From: Bradyrhizobium retamae
GTDB lineage: Bacteria; Pseudomonadota; Alphaproteobacteria; Rhizobiales; Xanthobacteraceae
NCBI RefSeq assembly: GCF_001440415.1
Contig: NZ_LLYA01000035.1
Coordinates: forward strand, 62,001 to 126,000
DNA: 64,000 nucleotides
Direction of reading: 5' to 3'
Below, piece after piece: positions 8,695-18,457 of this stretch; position 1 is the first letter of the stretch, and every line of letters starts with the position of its first letter. The position numbers and the translations under genes are program-made. Under the pieces are notes generated by a model. The model saw only the letters and a program-made list of their open reading frames with translations, was not told where the DNA came from and did no database searches.

Positions 8695-10743
8695 CTACGC
8701 CGCGACGCGATGCGCGGCGATGATCTGGTCGGCGGCGCGGCCGGTGACCTCGGCCATGCGGTCGAACTGGCGGGTGAACCCGCCGGCGCCGGCGGTGGCC
8801 GAGCGCAACTCCACGATCAGATCGCCGATCTCCGCCTCCGGCATGGTGGCGCGGACGCAGTCCCATCCCGGCCATCCCTCGCGGGTATCGAAGCCGAGAA
8901 TCTGGCCGCGTCGCGCCGACAGGATCGCGTTGATCTTCGCCGTTGCTTCCGTGGGGCAGACGATCTCCACCATGTGGATCGGCTCCAGCAGCACCGGCGC
9001 GCACTGCGGCAGCGCCTCGGTCATGCCGATACGGGCCGCAGTGCGGAACGCGAGGTCGGATGAATCGACGCTGTGATACGAGCCGTCGATGAGCGTGACC
9101 TCGACATCGATGACGGGAAAACCGAGCGGACCCTTGACGAGGCCGTCGACCACGCCCTCTTCTACCGCGCCGATATAATTTTTCGGCACCGCGCCGCCGA
9201 CCACCTTTTCGCGGAACTCGAAGCCCGAGCCGCGCGGCATCGGCTTGATTTCCAGCACCACGTCGCCGAACTGGCCGTGGCCGCCGGATTGCTTCTTGTG
9301 GCGGCCGCGCTGGGTGATCGGTTTGCGGATGGTCTCCTGATAGCCGATCGCCGGCGGCTGCGATTTGACGTTGACGCCGAAGCGGTCGCGCAGACGCTCG
9401 AGCGCGACGCGCAGATGCATCTCGCCCTGCCCCCACAGCACGACATCGTGGGTGCGCTGGTTCTGGATCATCGTCAGCGACGGATCCTCCTCGTTCAGCC
9501 GCAACAGCGCTTGGCCCAGCTTGACGTCGTCCTTGCGGTCGGCCGCCGATAGCGACATCGCCAGCACCGGCGGTGTCGGCGCGATCTGCACCAGTGCCGC
9601 CGGTGCGGTCTTGCCGCTGGACAGCGTGTCGCCGGTCTTGATCGCGTCGAGCTTGCCGAGCGCGATCGTCTCGCCGGCTTCCGCCGCGGCACGCTTGGTA
9701 TCGTGCGCGCCGTTGACTGCGAGAATGCCGGACACCCGTCCGGCTTCGCCGGAGGAGGATTGCAGCGTCGCGCCGTCATCGAGGTGACCGGCGAGCAGCC
9801 GCGTCAACGACAGCTTGCCGCCGTGCTGCAGATGCAGCGTCTTGAACACATAGACCAGCGCCTCCTTTTGCGACGATGCGCCGAGGCGTTTCGCCGTTTC
9901 AACGACGCCCGGCGATTCATGGCGCAGCGCCTTCATCAGCCGCAGCACGCCGTTTTCGCGGCTCGCGGCGCCCAGCAGCACCGGGCAGATCAGCCCTTCG
10001 CGCAACTCGCGGGCGAGATCGTCGAACACCGCATCGCGCGGCGGCTGGATGTCCTCCAGCAACTGCTCCATCAACGCGTCGTCGTGGTCGGCGAGCTTTT
10101 CAAGCATCGAGAAGCGCGCTTCCTTCTCGCGGTCGAGATCGCCGCCTTGCAGCGCGATCACTTCCGAAGGCTTGTGCTCGCGATAAACAAAGGCGCGCTC
10201 CAGTGCGAGGTCGACAAAGCCTTCGATCAATTCGCCGTTCCAGATCGGAATCTGCCGCAGCACCAGCGGCACGCGCGAGGCCGGCTGCAGGGTCGCCAGC
10301 GTTTCGCGGATGCGCTTGTTGGCGCGGTCGATCTTGTTCAAAAACAGAAAACGCGGAATGCCGAGGTCTTCCAGCTCGCGCAGGATGATCTGCAGTTGCG
10401 GCAGCTTCTTCTCGTCCGCTTCGCAGACCACGACCGCGGCATCGACCGCGGGCAACGCGGCGCGCATGTCATGCGCGAACTCGACCGAGCCGGGACAATC
10501 GATAAAGGTGTAACTGTCGCCCATGAAGGTGGTGGTGGCGGCGCTTAAGGCCACGCCCATCTTGTGATGGCGCGCTTCGGGGCTGGCATCGCCGACGGAA
10601 GTTCCGGCATCGACGCTGCCGGCACTTTTAATGGCGCCCGTTCGCGCCAGTATCGCTTCTAGAAGTGTGGTTTTACCGCTCTGGAAAGGGCCCACCAGCG
10701 CAATGCACCGTGGACCTTGGGGACTTCTGACGTCTTGTCCCAT
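8695..10743 (-). CDS. Elongation factor G-like translational GTPase (EF-G2 type)
   Basis: 682 residues from the ATG at 10743; the open frame extends 134 codons upstream but that part is antisense to a DUF992 remnant and repeats. The G domain has P-loop GPFQSGKT (18-25), DCPG (82-85) and NKID (136-139), followed by EF-G domains II to V (IAVNGAHDTKRAAA, RTHDVVLWGQGEMHLRVALE, GFPVIDVEVTLIDGSYHSVD, REGWPGWD). It is a paralogue rather than the housekeeping fusA: switch II reads D-C-P-G-S-V-E-F where EF-G has D-T-P-G-H-V-D-F, so the catalytic His is Ser, and no rpsL/rpsG/tuf neighbours occur. Such proteins bind GTP, but ribosomal GTPase activity may be weak or absent. Function unproven. Confidence 0.88.
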   Translation of the reverse strand: MGQDVRSPQGPRCIALVGPFQSGKTTLLEAILARTGAIKSAGSVDAGTSVGDASPEARHHKMGVALSAATTTFMGDSYTFIDCPGSVEFAHDMRAALPAVDAAVVVCEADEKKLPQLQIILRELEDLGIPRFLFLNKIDRANKRIRETLATLQPASRVPLVLRQIPIWNGELIEGFVDLALERAFVYREHKPSEVIALQGGDLDREKEARFSMLEKLADHDDALMEQLLEDIQPPRDAVFDDLARELREGLICPVLLGAASRENGVLRLMKALRHESPGVVETAKRLGASSQKEALVYVFKTLHLQHGGKLSLTRLLAGHLDDGATLQSSSGEAGRVSGILAVNGAHDTKRAAAEAGETIALGKLDAIKTGDTLSSGKTAPAALVQIAPTPPVLAMSLSAADRKDDVKLGQALLRLNEEDPSLTMIQNQRTHDVVLWGQGEMHLRVALERLRDRFGVNVKSQPPAIGYQETIRKPITQRGRHKKQSGGHGQFGDVVLEIKPMPRGSGFEFREKVVGGAVPKNYIGAVEEGVVDGLVKGPLGFPVIDVEVTLIDGSYHSVDSSDLAFRTAARIGMTEALPQCAPVLLEPIHMVEIVCPTEATAKINAILSARRGQILGFDTREGWPGWDCVRATMPEAEIGDLIVELRSATAGAGGFTRQFDRMAEVTGRAADQIIAAHRVAA

Positions 10744-10874
10744 TGCCGCCTCCCTGTTTTGGAGCTCGGCCCGTGATTGGGTCGGCGACCTGTGATGCTC
10801 CGCCTGTCGCAACGATTTGGCAAGCGGGAAAACGTCGCTGCGGTGCGAGGTGGGGTGTTCGGGGCGCCGCCCGC

Positions 10875-10945
10875 CGTCATTGTGAGTGAAGCGAAGCAAA
10901 TCCACCTCCCCACTCCGGGAAAGAATGAATTGCTTCGCAATGACG
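10875..10945. repeat. Intergenic palindromic repeat, TCATTG family, variant copy
   Basis: Begins CGTCATTGTGAG and ends with TTCGCAATGACG, inverted with respect to each other, so it forms a long imperfect hairpin. It is a diverged relative of the three better-preserved copies at 26974-27058, 37375-37490 and 53874-53952. It lies between the EF-G-like gene and the DUF992 fragment. Confidence 0.7.
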
Positions 10946-10967
10946 GGGAGAAAGGCGTGATTAAGAA

Positions 10968-11078
10968 TTAACGCCCAGGCCTGAGTTCCAAACTTTCCAA
11001 TCCGGCAGCAATGCTGACGCCTACCTGGCCCTGCACGCTCAAGGGCTGCAGCGCGATCGAATTTGCGGAGCCGCCGAC
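10968..11078 (-). pseudogene. 3' fragment of a DUF992 gene
   Basis: On the minus strand these bases encode GGSANSIALQPLSVQGQ, then VGVSIAAGLESLELRPGR and a TAA stop at 10968-10970. This matches the last 35 residues of the intact DUF992 gene at 12044-12523 with only about two changes. Upstream of 11078 the similarity stops abruptly and no start codon or signal peptide follows, so it is a truncated duplicate, not a gene. It is evidence of past duplication or recombination around the DUF992 cluster. Confidence 0.8.
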
Positions 11079-11160
11079 GCTGCCACGGCGCTAAGCACCC
11101 GCGGGAGCGCAGCGAAATGCGGGACAAGAACCAACCAAGGAGCACCGGATGTCGCGATGC

Positions 11161-11993
11161 TCATCCGGCTACGCTCGATTGGCCGGAGCGACGGTCGATG
11201 AACTCCGCAAGTAGGCCCGTGATCTCAGTTGGCCGCTCCAGGCTCGGTAGATGAGCAGTGCCGGTCAACATATGGTCCGCCCCCTTCAAGATCGTCGTTG
11301 CAATATGGCGGCTTCGTTCCTGAATGTGCGGAAAATCGAGGTCACCCCAGATCACAAGCGATGGTGCTGATATCTCGCGCAAGCGATGGAAGGTGGGCAC
11401 GACATCGAGGTTCGACCCGGCCGGTGGCGACCGTAGCGCAATGGCGTTCATGTCGAGGAACAGCCGGCGCGCCTCACCTGTGACACGCTCCTCGGGCTGC
11501 AGTGGACCGTCCAGCCAAAGATGAGCCTTGATTGCGTTCACGCGATCCAAATCGCCGGCTTGCTCGGCGTCCTTGAGCTTGGCCATCAGCCCTCGATCTC
11601 CGGCGGATAGATCGGCTCCGGTCCGCCGCTCACAGCGGGCGCAATGAGAACGAGGGCGCGGACATAGGATGGATGCAGAAGAGCAGTGTCGAGCGCGATC
11701 CGTCCACCCTGAGAGCATCCAACAAGGATCGCCGGCGCGCCGTTCCCGACGGCGTCAATCACCGCCAACAAATCTGCGACTGCAGAAAAGTCCCCCTTTT
11801 CCGCGCGAGTCTCGCCAAAGCCCCGCCGATCGTACGCGATCGCCTTGTTGCTTGCGCCGAGTGCATCCAGTTGCGCGCGCCACATGCGACTATCGCAGAC
11901 CGCGGCATGCAGAAAGACGACAGGGTCGCCGTGGCCGACGACTGTCGCGGCCAACCTGGCCTGGCCGGACGCAATCTGATGATTCGAAATCAT
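11161..11993 (-). pseudogene. Alpha/beta hydrolase interrupted by a -1 frameshift
   Basis: Two overlapping frames together make one hydrolase of about 278 residues. The N-terminal half starts at ATG 11993 (MISNHQIASGQARLAA), has the oxyanion strand HGDPVVFLHAA and the nucleophile elbow GCSQGG, and stops at 11586-11588 after YPPEIEG. The C-terminal half continues in another frame (MAKLKDAEQAGD onward) and holds the acid and base regions WGDLDFPHI and GADHML. At the junction the sequence is GAGGGCTGATGGCC; one extra G would restore E-G-L-M-A-K. It may be a true pseudogene, a sequencing error in a short G run, or two coupled polypeptides (TGATG overlap). Substrate unknown. Confidence 0.8.
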
Positions 11994-12043
11994 GATTGAT
12001 GCTAGTCCCGTTGGCTCGCAATGATGGAGCCAAGCCGCCCCGA

Positions 12044-12523
12044 TCAGCGCCCCGGCCGCAGCTCCAGACTTTCCAATCCGGCGGCGATGCTGACCCCTAC
12101 CTGGCCTTGCAGGCTGAGCGGCTGCAGCGCGATCGAGTTCGCGGAGCCGCCGACCAGTACGTTGCCGCCGACACCGACGCCAAGCGTCGCGCTGCCTTGC
12201 GCGCCGACATAATCGCCGGAAAGGCCGCCCGGCCCGAGCCGCGCGACAGGTGCGAACACGCCCCAGGCCAGCGCAGATTCCTGGGTGATGCCGAGATCGA
12301 GTCCGACTTTGCGGATGGTGGCGACATAGCGATCTTCCGGCATCCCTTCTGCGCGCAGCACGCAACCGAGATGAGTGACGGAACCGACGACGAAACCGAC
12401 GCTGGCGCCGCCGCGACACTCCAGCACGCCGACCTGCACGCGCTGCCCCTGCTGCGCATTGGCGCCGATGGATGAAGCCAAAGCGGCGAGCACGGAAGCG
12501 GCAAGGATGAGGGAACGACGCAT
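12044..12523 (-). CDS. DUF992 family secreted protein
   Basis: 159 residues. Signal peptide MRRSLILAASVLAALASSIGA with cleavage near NAQQ. The mature protein has the DUF992 pattern: VQVGVLECRGGASVGFVVGS, a conserved Cys pair (LEC and LGCVLRAEG), DLGITQESALAWGVFAP and the Gly-rich YVGAQGSATLGVGVGGNVL. The C-terminus ALQPLSLQGQ...LELRPG is also family-typical. DUF992 proteins are exported, mostly confined to Rhizobiales, and have no known function. A paralogue follows at 12817-13335 and a 3' fragment of this gene lies at 10968-11078. Confidence 0.85.
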   Translation of the reverse strand: MRRSLILAASVLAALASSIGANAQQGQRVQVGVLECRGGASVGFVVGSVTHLGCVLRAEGMPEDRYVATIRKVGLDLGITQESALAWGVFAPVARLGPGGLSGDYVGAQGSATLGVGVGGNVLVGGSANSIALQPLSLQGQVGVSIAAGLESLELRPGR

Positions 12524-12665
12524 GAAGTATCTCCGGCTGAAAAACGGTGATGCGAGAAGAGAATTAAGAACAAGGCCGTGCCCGCGGCGCTCGCCGTTCT
12601 ATGCCACAACATCACAGACCGTGCCAGATTGGCGGGAGCTGAAGGCGAGCCGTCTCCATTCGCTC

Positions 12666-12766
12666 GTCATTCCGGGGCGATGCGCAGCATCGAACCCGGA
12701 ATCTCGAGATTCTCAGGTGCGCAATTGCGCACCATAGTTCGTCGCTCCGCGCCGCCCCGGAATGAC
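12666..12766. repeat. Intergenic palindromic repeat, CATTCCGGGG family
   Basis: Perfect 12-bp inverted ends, GTCATTCCGGGG (12666-12677) and CCCCGGAATGAC (12755-12766). The interior holds the nested palindromes GAATCTCGAGATTC and TGCGCAATTGCGCA followed by CCATAGTTC. A second copy with the same interior is at 39966-40089 and a shorter relative at 58592-58683. Confidence 0.85.
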
Positions 12767-12772
12767 ATCAAC

Positions 12773-12800
12773 AAAAAAGGCCCGCTTGCGCGGGCCTTTC
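12773..12800 (-). terminator. Rho-independent terminator after the second DUF992 gene
   Basis: Perfect 10-bp stem (12776-12785 with 12790-12799) and a TTGC loop. On the minus strand the hairpin is followed by six T residues when the flanking A run is read as its complement. It lies 17 bases past the stop of the DUF992 gene at 12817-13335, so the two DUF992 genes are separate transcripts. Confidence 0.85.
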
Positions 12801-12816
12801 CTTTAACGTGTCATGC

Positions 12817-13335
12817 TCAGCCGCGGTGACGATGGCGGCGATGGCCTTGGCGTCGCGGGCCGTTGCCGTAGAACGGTTGCAGCTCGAGGCCGGCGATGCC
12901 GGCGGCGACGTTCAATCCGGTCTGGCCTTGCAGGCTGATCGGCTGCAGCGCATAGGCATTCGCCGGACCGCCCACCAGGAAGTTGCCGCCGCCGCCGACG
13001 CCGATCGATGCATTGGCGCCGACGCCACCATAGCTGCCGGCGAGTTCGCCGCGCCCGAGCCGGCTGTTCGGCGCACTGACCGCCCACGACAACTGGGTCT
13101 GCTCGGTGACGCCGAGATCGAGACCGATGCGCTGCACCTTGGCGATGTAGGGTTCAGGCCGGCGGCCTTCGCTGCGGAACACGCATTCGAGGCTCGTCAC
13201 CGAACCGACCACGAAGCCGACATTCTGGCCGCCCTGGCATTGCAGGATGCCGGCGCGAACCGGCGGCGCCGCGCTGGCGCTTGCGATCGGCGCGATCAGT
13301 GCCGCCGCGGCGAGTGTCGATGTCAGGAGTCGCAT
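12817..13335 (-). CDS. DUF992 family secreted protein (paralogue)
   Basis: 172 residues from the ATG at 13335, chosen because MRLLTSTLAAAALIAPIASA is a good signal peptide; two upstream in-frame ATGs would add up to 10 residues. The mature part begins SAAPPVRAGILQCQGGQNVG and shares with the other DUF992 gene the two Cys, the VVGSVTSLECVFRSEGR segment, DLGVTEQTQLSWAV and the closing YALQPISLQGQTGLNVAAGI. Its C-terminus is extended by a basic Arg/His/Gly tail (GPRRQGHRRHRHRG) not present in the paralogue. Function unknown; probably periplasmic. Confidence 0.85.
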   Translation of the reverse strand: MRLLTSTLAAAALIAPIASASAAPPVRAGILQCQGGQNVGFVVGSVTSLECVFRSEGRRPEPYIAKVQRIGLDLGVTEQTQLSWAVSAPNSRLGRGELAGSYGGVGANASIGVGGGGNFLVGGPANAYALQPISLQGQTGLNVAAGIAGLELQPFYGNGPRRQGHRRHRHRG

Positions 13336-13552
13336 GTGTCCCAGTCTCCGCATGTTGATGAACAAATTTAGCGGAGCGGACAGGATGGAAGTGCCGTGTC
13401 GAAAACATGGCGCTTCATCAAGAAGCCGTCAAAACATTGCGTGTTCGTTTACGCGCGATGTGATTTGACGGCCGTCCTTTTGACGCGATTGCTCGTTGCG
13501 AACCGCGGCCCGTCCCGCATCAACTGCGGAGCGGGCTTGCGCGGCGAAACGC

Positions 13553-14821
<1,269 letters not shown>

Positions 14822-14945
14822 CTAAGGCGCAGGGCGCTGCATCGCAAGAAGCTTGGCCAAATAACGGCGAACTTTAGGGACGTTAAAGCTGGCTCGGTAC
14901 GGTCGGAGCAATGTCGGCGCAATAATCGTAAAATTCCGCGGTGAG

Positions 14946-15980
14946 ATGACTCATATCTGGCAAGGGTTGCGATCCGGCGAGTGGCTGACGGCTTCGCGCA
15001 TGCGCGCCTAAAGCCTGATCCTGCTCGGCCTCTCGGTCCTGATCTTCGCCGGGTGGATCGCTGTTTCCGAGGGCCTCATTGACCGCACGGGCCAGCCGAT
15101 CGGGGGACTGGCGCTCTGGCTGGTCGCCAGTTTTGCCGCCTACCTCGCAACGATCCGCGCCATCCTGCCGCGTCAGGAAACGTTGCTGGTCGCCGCCGCC
15201 TTCCCCGCCGTGCTCATCAATGTCGGCCATGGCCAGAATGGATTTCTCACAGCAGCCCTGCTCGGCGGCGCGCTGCACTGGCTCGACCGGCGACCATGGC
15301 TTACCGGCGTGCTGATCGGCCTGCTCGCCTACAAGCCGCAATTCGGCGTGCTGATTCCGATCGCGCTTCTGGCGGGCGGGCGCTGGCGCACGATCGGCGC
15401 CGCGGCCGCCACCGTCGTCGCGCTGGTCGTGGTCAGCTTCGCGATGCTCGGCAGCGGCATCTGGCATGCCTTTGCCGATTCCATGAATTTCACGCAGACG
15501 GTCGTGCTCGAACAGGGCGGCACGGGCTGGCACAAAATCCAGTCGATCTTCTCGGCCGTCCGCGCATGGGGCGCGAACGTGCCGACAGCCTATGCGGCGC
15601 AGGCCTCGTTGTTCGCCTTGCTCGCCACCAGCCTCGCTTGGCTGTGGCACAGCGATGCCGCCTTCGAGCTCAAGGCGGCGGCGCTGGCGCTGGGCAGCCT
15701 GCTCGCAACACCCTATGTGCTCGATTACGACCTCGTGGTGCTCGCGGTCACGATCGCATTCTTTGCGCGGCACGGGCTGAACAACGGCTTTCGCGATTTC
15801 GAGATCAGCCTGCTCGCCGCGGCCTGGATCGTGCCGCTGCTCTCGCGCAGCATCGCCGGCGTCAGCTACATACCCCTGGGCCTGTTCGTGGAGCTGGCCT
15901 TCTATGCGCTCATATTGCGGCGCGCGGCCCTCGACCGTGCGAGCCATGCGCTCGGTGGGACTCGCGTCGCGCAAGCGTGA
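14946..15980 (+). pseudogene. GT87/DUF2029-like polyprenyl-phosphate glycosyltransferase, doubly damaged
   Basis: From the ATG at 14946 the frame reads MTHIWQGLRSGEWLTASRMR, then an in-frame TAA at 15009-15011 after Ala 21, then continues at once with SLILLGLSVLIFAGWIA, obviously the same membrane protein. A second lesion is likely between QPIG and GLALWL (about 15105-15112): family members have roughly 60 more residues there, including the first periplasmic loop. Downstream the protein is intact (HGQNGFLTAALLGGALHWLD, LAYKPQFGVLIPIALL, ATPYVLDYDL) with about 7 membrane spans. A TTG at 15183 could start a truncated product. Active enzymes of this family use lipid-linked sugars in envelope glycan synthesis. 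Confidence 0.75.
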
Positions 15981-16181
15981 TCTTTGTTGTTCCGGCGTGT
16001 TGATGGAATCATTCTGCGCGTGTGCAGTGCGGTAGAGGTTTTCGACTTTTTCCATTCCGCGGGACTTGCGACGTAGTGATATCGGCATCATTGTTTAGCC
16101 GCGTTGCGGTGCGAACCGCTGACAGCGCGGGCGCGCAACTGCGGTGTGCGTGCTTCCTCGATCGGGGTGAAATCCAGGACG

Positions 16182-16835
16182 ATGTACAAGCTCTATTCGA
16201 TGCAGCGCTCCGGCAACAGCTACAAGGTCCGCCTTGCGCTGGCGCTGCTCAACGCGCCCTATGAGGCGATCGAAATCGACATTCTCCGTGGCGAAAGCCG
16301 CACGCCGGAGTTTCTGGAGAAGAATCCGAGCGGACAGGTGCCGCTGTTGGAGGTCGCCGAAGGACGCTACCTCGCCGAGTCCAACGCCATTCTCTGGTAT
16401 GTCTGCGGCGGCACGTCGCTGGCGCCGGAGTCGCGGGTCGAGCGCGCCGAAGCGCTGCAATGGATGTTCTTCGAACAGCACGCGCTGGAGCCCAATATCG
16501 GCGCCGCTTACTTCTGGCTGTCGCTGGTCAAGGGCGGCCGCGACCTGCAGACCCATGCGCTTGAGGACTGGATGGAGCGCGGCTACGCCGCGCTTCAGGT
16601 GATGGAAAACCATCTCAAGACCCGCGCCTATTTCGCGGCCGGACAACTCACGGTCGCCGATATCGCACTGTACGGCTACACCCATGTCGCCGACCGCTGC
16701 GACTACGACCTCGCGACCTTCCCCGCCATCCGCGCATGGCTGCGGCGGGTCGAACAGACCCCCAGTTTCGTGACGATGGACTGGCAGCCGGCGACCGAGG
16801 TCGACGATCAGGCCGACATCGCCGCCGGCGCATAG
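16182..16835 (+). CDS. Glutathione S-transferase family protein
   Basis: 217 residues from the ATG at 16182 (MYKLYSMQRSGNSYKVRLAL); the longer frame upstream is not GST-like. The thioredoxin-fold half shows NPSGQVPLLEV with the cis-Pro and AESNAILWYV for glutathione contact; the helical half shows LTVADIALYGYTHVADR, the conserved N-capping box and hydrophobic staple of GSTs. Cytosolic, probably glutathione-dependent detoxification or isomerisation. It is the complete counterpart in style of the partial GST at the start of the window. Monocistronic. Confidence 0.9.
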   Translation: MYKLYSMQRSGNSYKVRLALALLNAPYEAIEIDILRGESRTPEFLEKNPSGQVPLLEVAEGRYLAESNAILWYVCGGTSLAPESRVERAEALQWMFFEQHALEPNIGAAYFWLSLVKGGRDLQTHALEDWMERGYAALQVMENHLKTRAYFAAGQLTVADIALYGYTHVADRCDYDLATFPAIRAWLRRVEQTPSFVTMDWQPATEVDDQADIAAGA

Positions 16836-17027
16836 CCACCCTCGCTCTTCTCACTTTCGCGCGAGCACGCCGCCAAAGGTTAATAATAGCGGGCATAACG
16901 TTAACCTTTGCCGCGATTCCGCCATTTTCAGCCTCCGGTCGCCGCAATGTTGCCGGTGATCGCTGCAAGATTTTTCCCGACGTCGTGAGTCGCGGGTGAT
17001 TCGTCCCGCGTTACAAGGATTTAGGCT

Positions 17028-17201
17028 ATGATGCGGTCACCCGGCGCGGTCGGCTTCGAGAGCAGCCGCGCGCCCGTCGCTTCTTCCCGCTTGCTTGGTG
17101 CCATCGCCACCTCGCTTGCGATCGGCACGCTATCGCTTTGCCTCGTGGTCACCCTGACGGTGCTATCGATCAAGGCCACCATCGCGATGCCCATTCCGTG
17201 A
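17028..17201 (+). CDS. 57-residue putative single-span membrane protein
   Basis: MMRSPGAVGFESSRAPVASS, then a hydrophobic stretch (LLGAIATSLAIGTLSLCLVV and a few more) and a short tail IKATIAMPIP. An AAGGA element stands about 12 bases before the first of two ATGs. The predicted span covers roughly residues 22-50. I do not recognise the family. It lies alone in the 437-base gap between the GST and the sugar dehydrogenase; coding status is inferred from hydrophobicity and the plausible ribosome site only. Confidence 0.45.
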   Translation: MMRSPGAVGFESSRAPVASSRLLGAIATSLAIGTLSLCLVVTLTVLSIKATIAMPIP

Positions 17202-17272
17202 CTGGTCCAGCCTTTTTGTTTGCATTATTGGACTAGCGAAACGCGATGATCAGCATCGCGATGTAGACCAGA

Positions 17273-18433
17273 ATGAAGACACCCGTCGGCCTTGTGACCG
17301 TCGCCTTGGCGGTAGCGATCCTGCTCGCCGTCTCCTTCCTGATCGCCACCGGCACGCGCGGCGAAGGGCCGGCGTTCGACTCGTCGGCGGGCGAACTCGA
17401 GGTTCGCACCATTGCGAGGGGCCTCGTCAATCCGTGGGCGCTGGCATTCTTGCCCAATGGAACGATGCTGGTGACCGAGCGTCCCGGCCGCATGCGCCTC
17501 GTCAGCACGGAGGGCCAGGTCTCGCCGCCGCTCAAGGGCGTGCCTGACGTGTGGGCCTCAGGCCAGGGCGGCCTGCACGATGTCGTCACCGACAAATCCT
17601 TTGCACAGAACCGGACCATCTATTTCTGTTACGCCGAACGGACCTCGGGTGGCGGCCGCACCACGGCCGCGCGCGCGAAACTGAGCGACGACAATGGCCG
17701 CCTCGACGAGGTCAAGGTCATCTTCCGCCAGCAGGGCCCGCTATCGTCAGGCAATCACTATGGCTGCCGCATCGCGCAGGCCGACGACGGCAATCTGTTC
17801 GTGGCGCTCGGCGATCACTTCACCCATCGTGACCAGGCGCAGAATCTCGGCAATCATCTCGGCAAGCTGATCCGGATCGCGCCCGACGGATCGGTGCCTC
17901 CAGGCAATCCGTTCGCCGGCCGCACTGATGCCAAGCCGGAAATCTGGAGTTACGGGCACCGCAACGTGCAGGCGCTCGCGATCAACCCGGCGAGCGGCGA
18001 GCCCTGGGAAATCGAGCACGGCCCGCGCGGCGGCGACGAGGTCAATCTCGTCGGCAAGGGCAAGAATTACGGCTGGCCGGTGATCGGCTACGGCATCGAT
18101 TATTCCGGCGCGAAAATCCACGAGAGCACGGCCAAGGATGGCATGGAGCAGCCGCTCAAATATTGGGTGCCGTCGATCGCGCCGTCGGGCATGGCCTTCT
18201 ACACCGGAAAGCTGTTTCCGAAATGGAACGGCAGCCTGTTCACCGGCGCGCTGCGCAGCGCGATGCTGGTGCGGCTGACGCTGAACGGCAACGCGGTGAC
18301 GTCGGAGGAACGCCTGCTGCAGAACCTGCACGAGCGTATCAGGGACGTCCGTCAGGGGCCGGACGGCGCACTGTGGCTGCTCACAGACAGTTCGAACGGA
18401 CGGATTTTGCGGGTGGCGCCGGCCTCGAAGTAA
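17273..18433 (+). CDS. PQQ-dependent soluble aldose sugar dehydrogenase family (GSDH)
   Basis: 386 residues with an uncleaved anchor or signal peptide (residues 5-27). The six-bladed beta-propeller shows the family sequence: GLVNPWALAFLPNGTMLVTE, GGLHDVV with the active-site His, SGNHYGCRI, VALGDHF, YGHRNVQALA, WEIEHGPRGGDEVNL and GKNYGWPVIGYG, then APSGMAFYTG. The His of GGLHD and the Arg of GHRN contact PQQ in the characterised enzymes. It oxidises aldoses in the periplasm if PQQ is supplied; no pqq genes are in this window. A perfect 7-bp inverted repeat (CGCGATG, 5-nt spacer, CATCGCG; 17242-17260) precedes the start. It converges on the DUF486 gene. Confidence 0.9.
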   Translation: MKTPVGLVTVALAVAILLAVSFLIATGTRGEGPAFDSSAGELEVRTIARGLVNPWALAFLPNGTMLVTERPGRMRLVSTEGQVSPPLKGVPDVWASGQGGLHDVVTDKSFAQNRTIYFCYAERTSGGGRTTAARAKLSDDNGRLDEVKVIFRQQGPLSSGNHYGCRIAQADDGNLFVALGDHFTHRDQAQNLGNHLGKLIRIAPDGSVPPGNPFAGRTDAKPEIWSYGHRNVQALAINPASGEPWEIEHGPRGGDEVNLVGKGKNYGWPVIGYGIDYSGAKIHESTAKDGMEQPLKYWVPSIAPSGMAFYTGKLFPKWNGSLFTGALRSAMLVRLTLNGNAVTSEERLLQNLHERIRDVRQGPDGALWLLTDSSNGRILRVAPASK

Positions 18434-18457
18434 CGATACCTCTGAACAAAAACACGC

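Noticed and set aside
10744..11145. N-terminal extension of the EF-G-like gene
   Set aside because: Runs through a palindromic repeat and opposite reading of the DUF992 fragment; the ATG at 10743 fits the G-domain start.
14883..16091. 402-residue minus-strand open frame
   Set aside because: Antisense to the GT87-like pseudogene; composition is Arg/Glu/Gln-rich without motifs, whereas the plus strand is a clear membrane protein.
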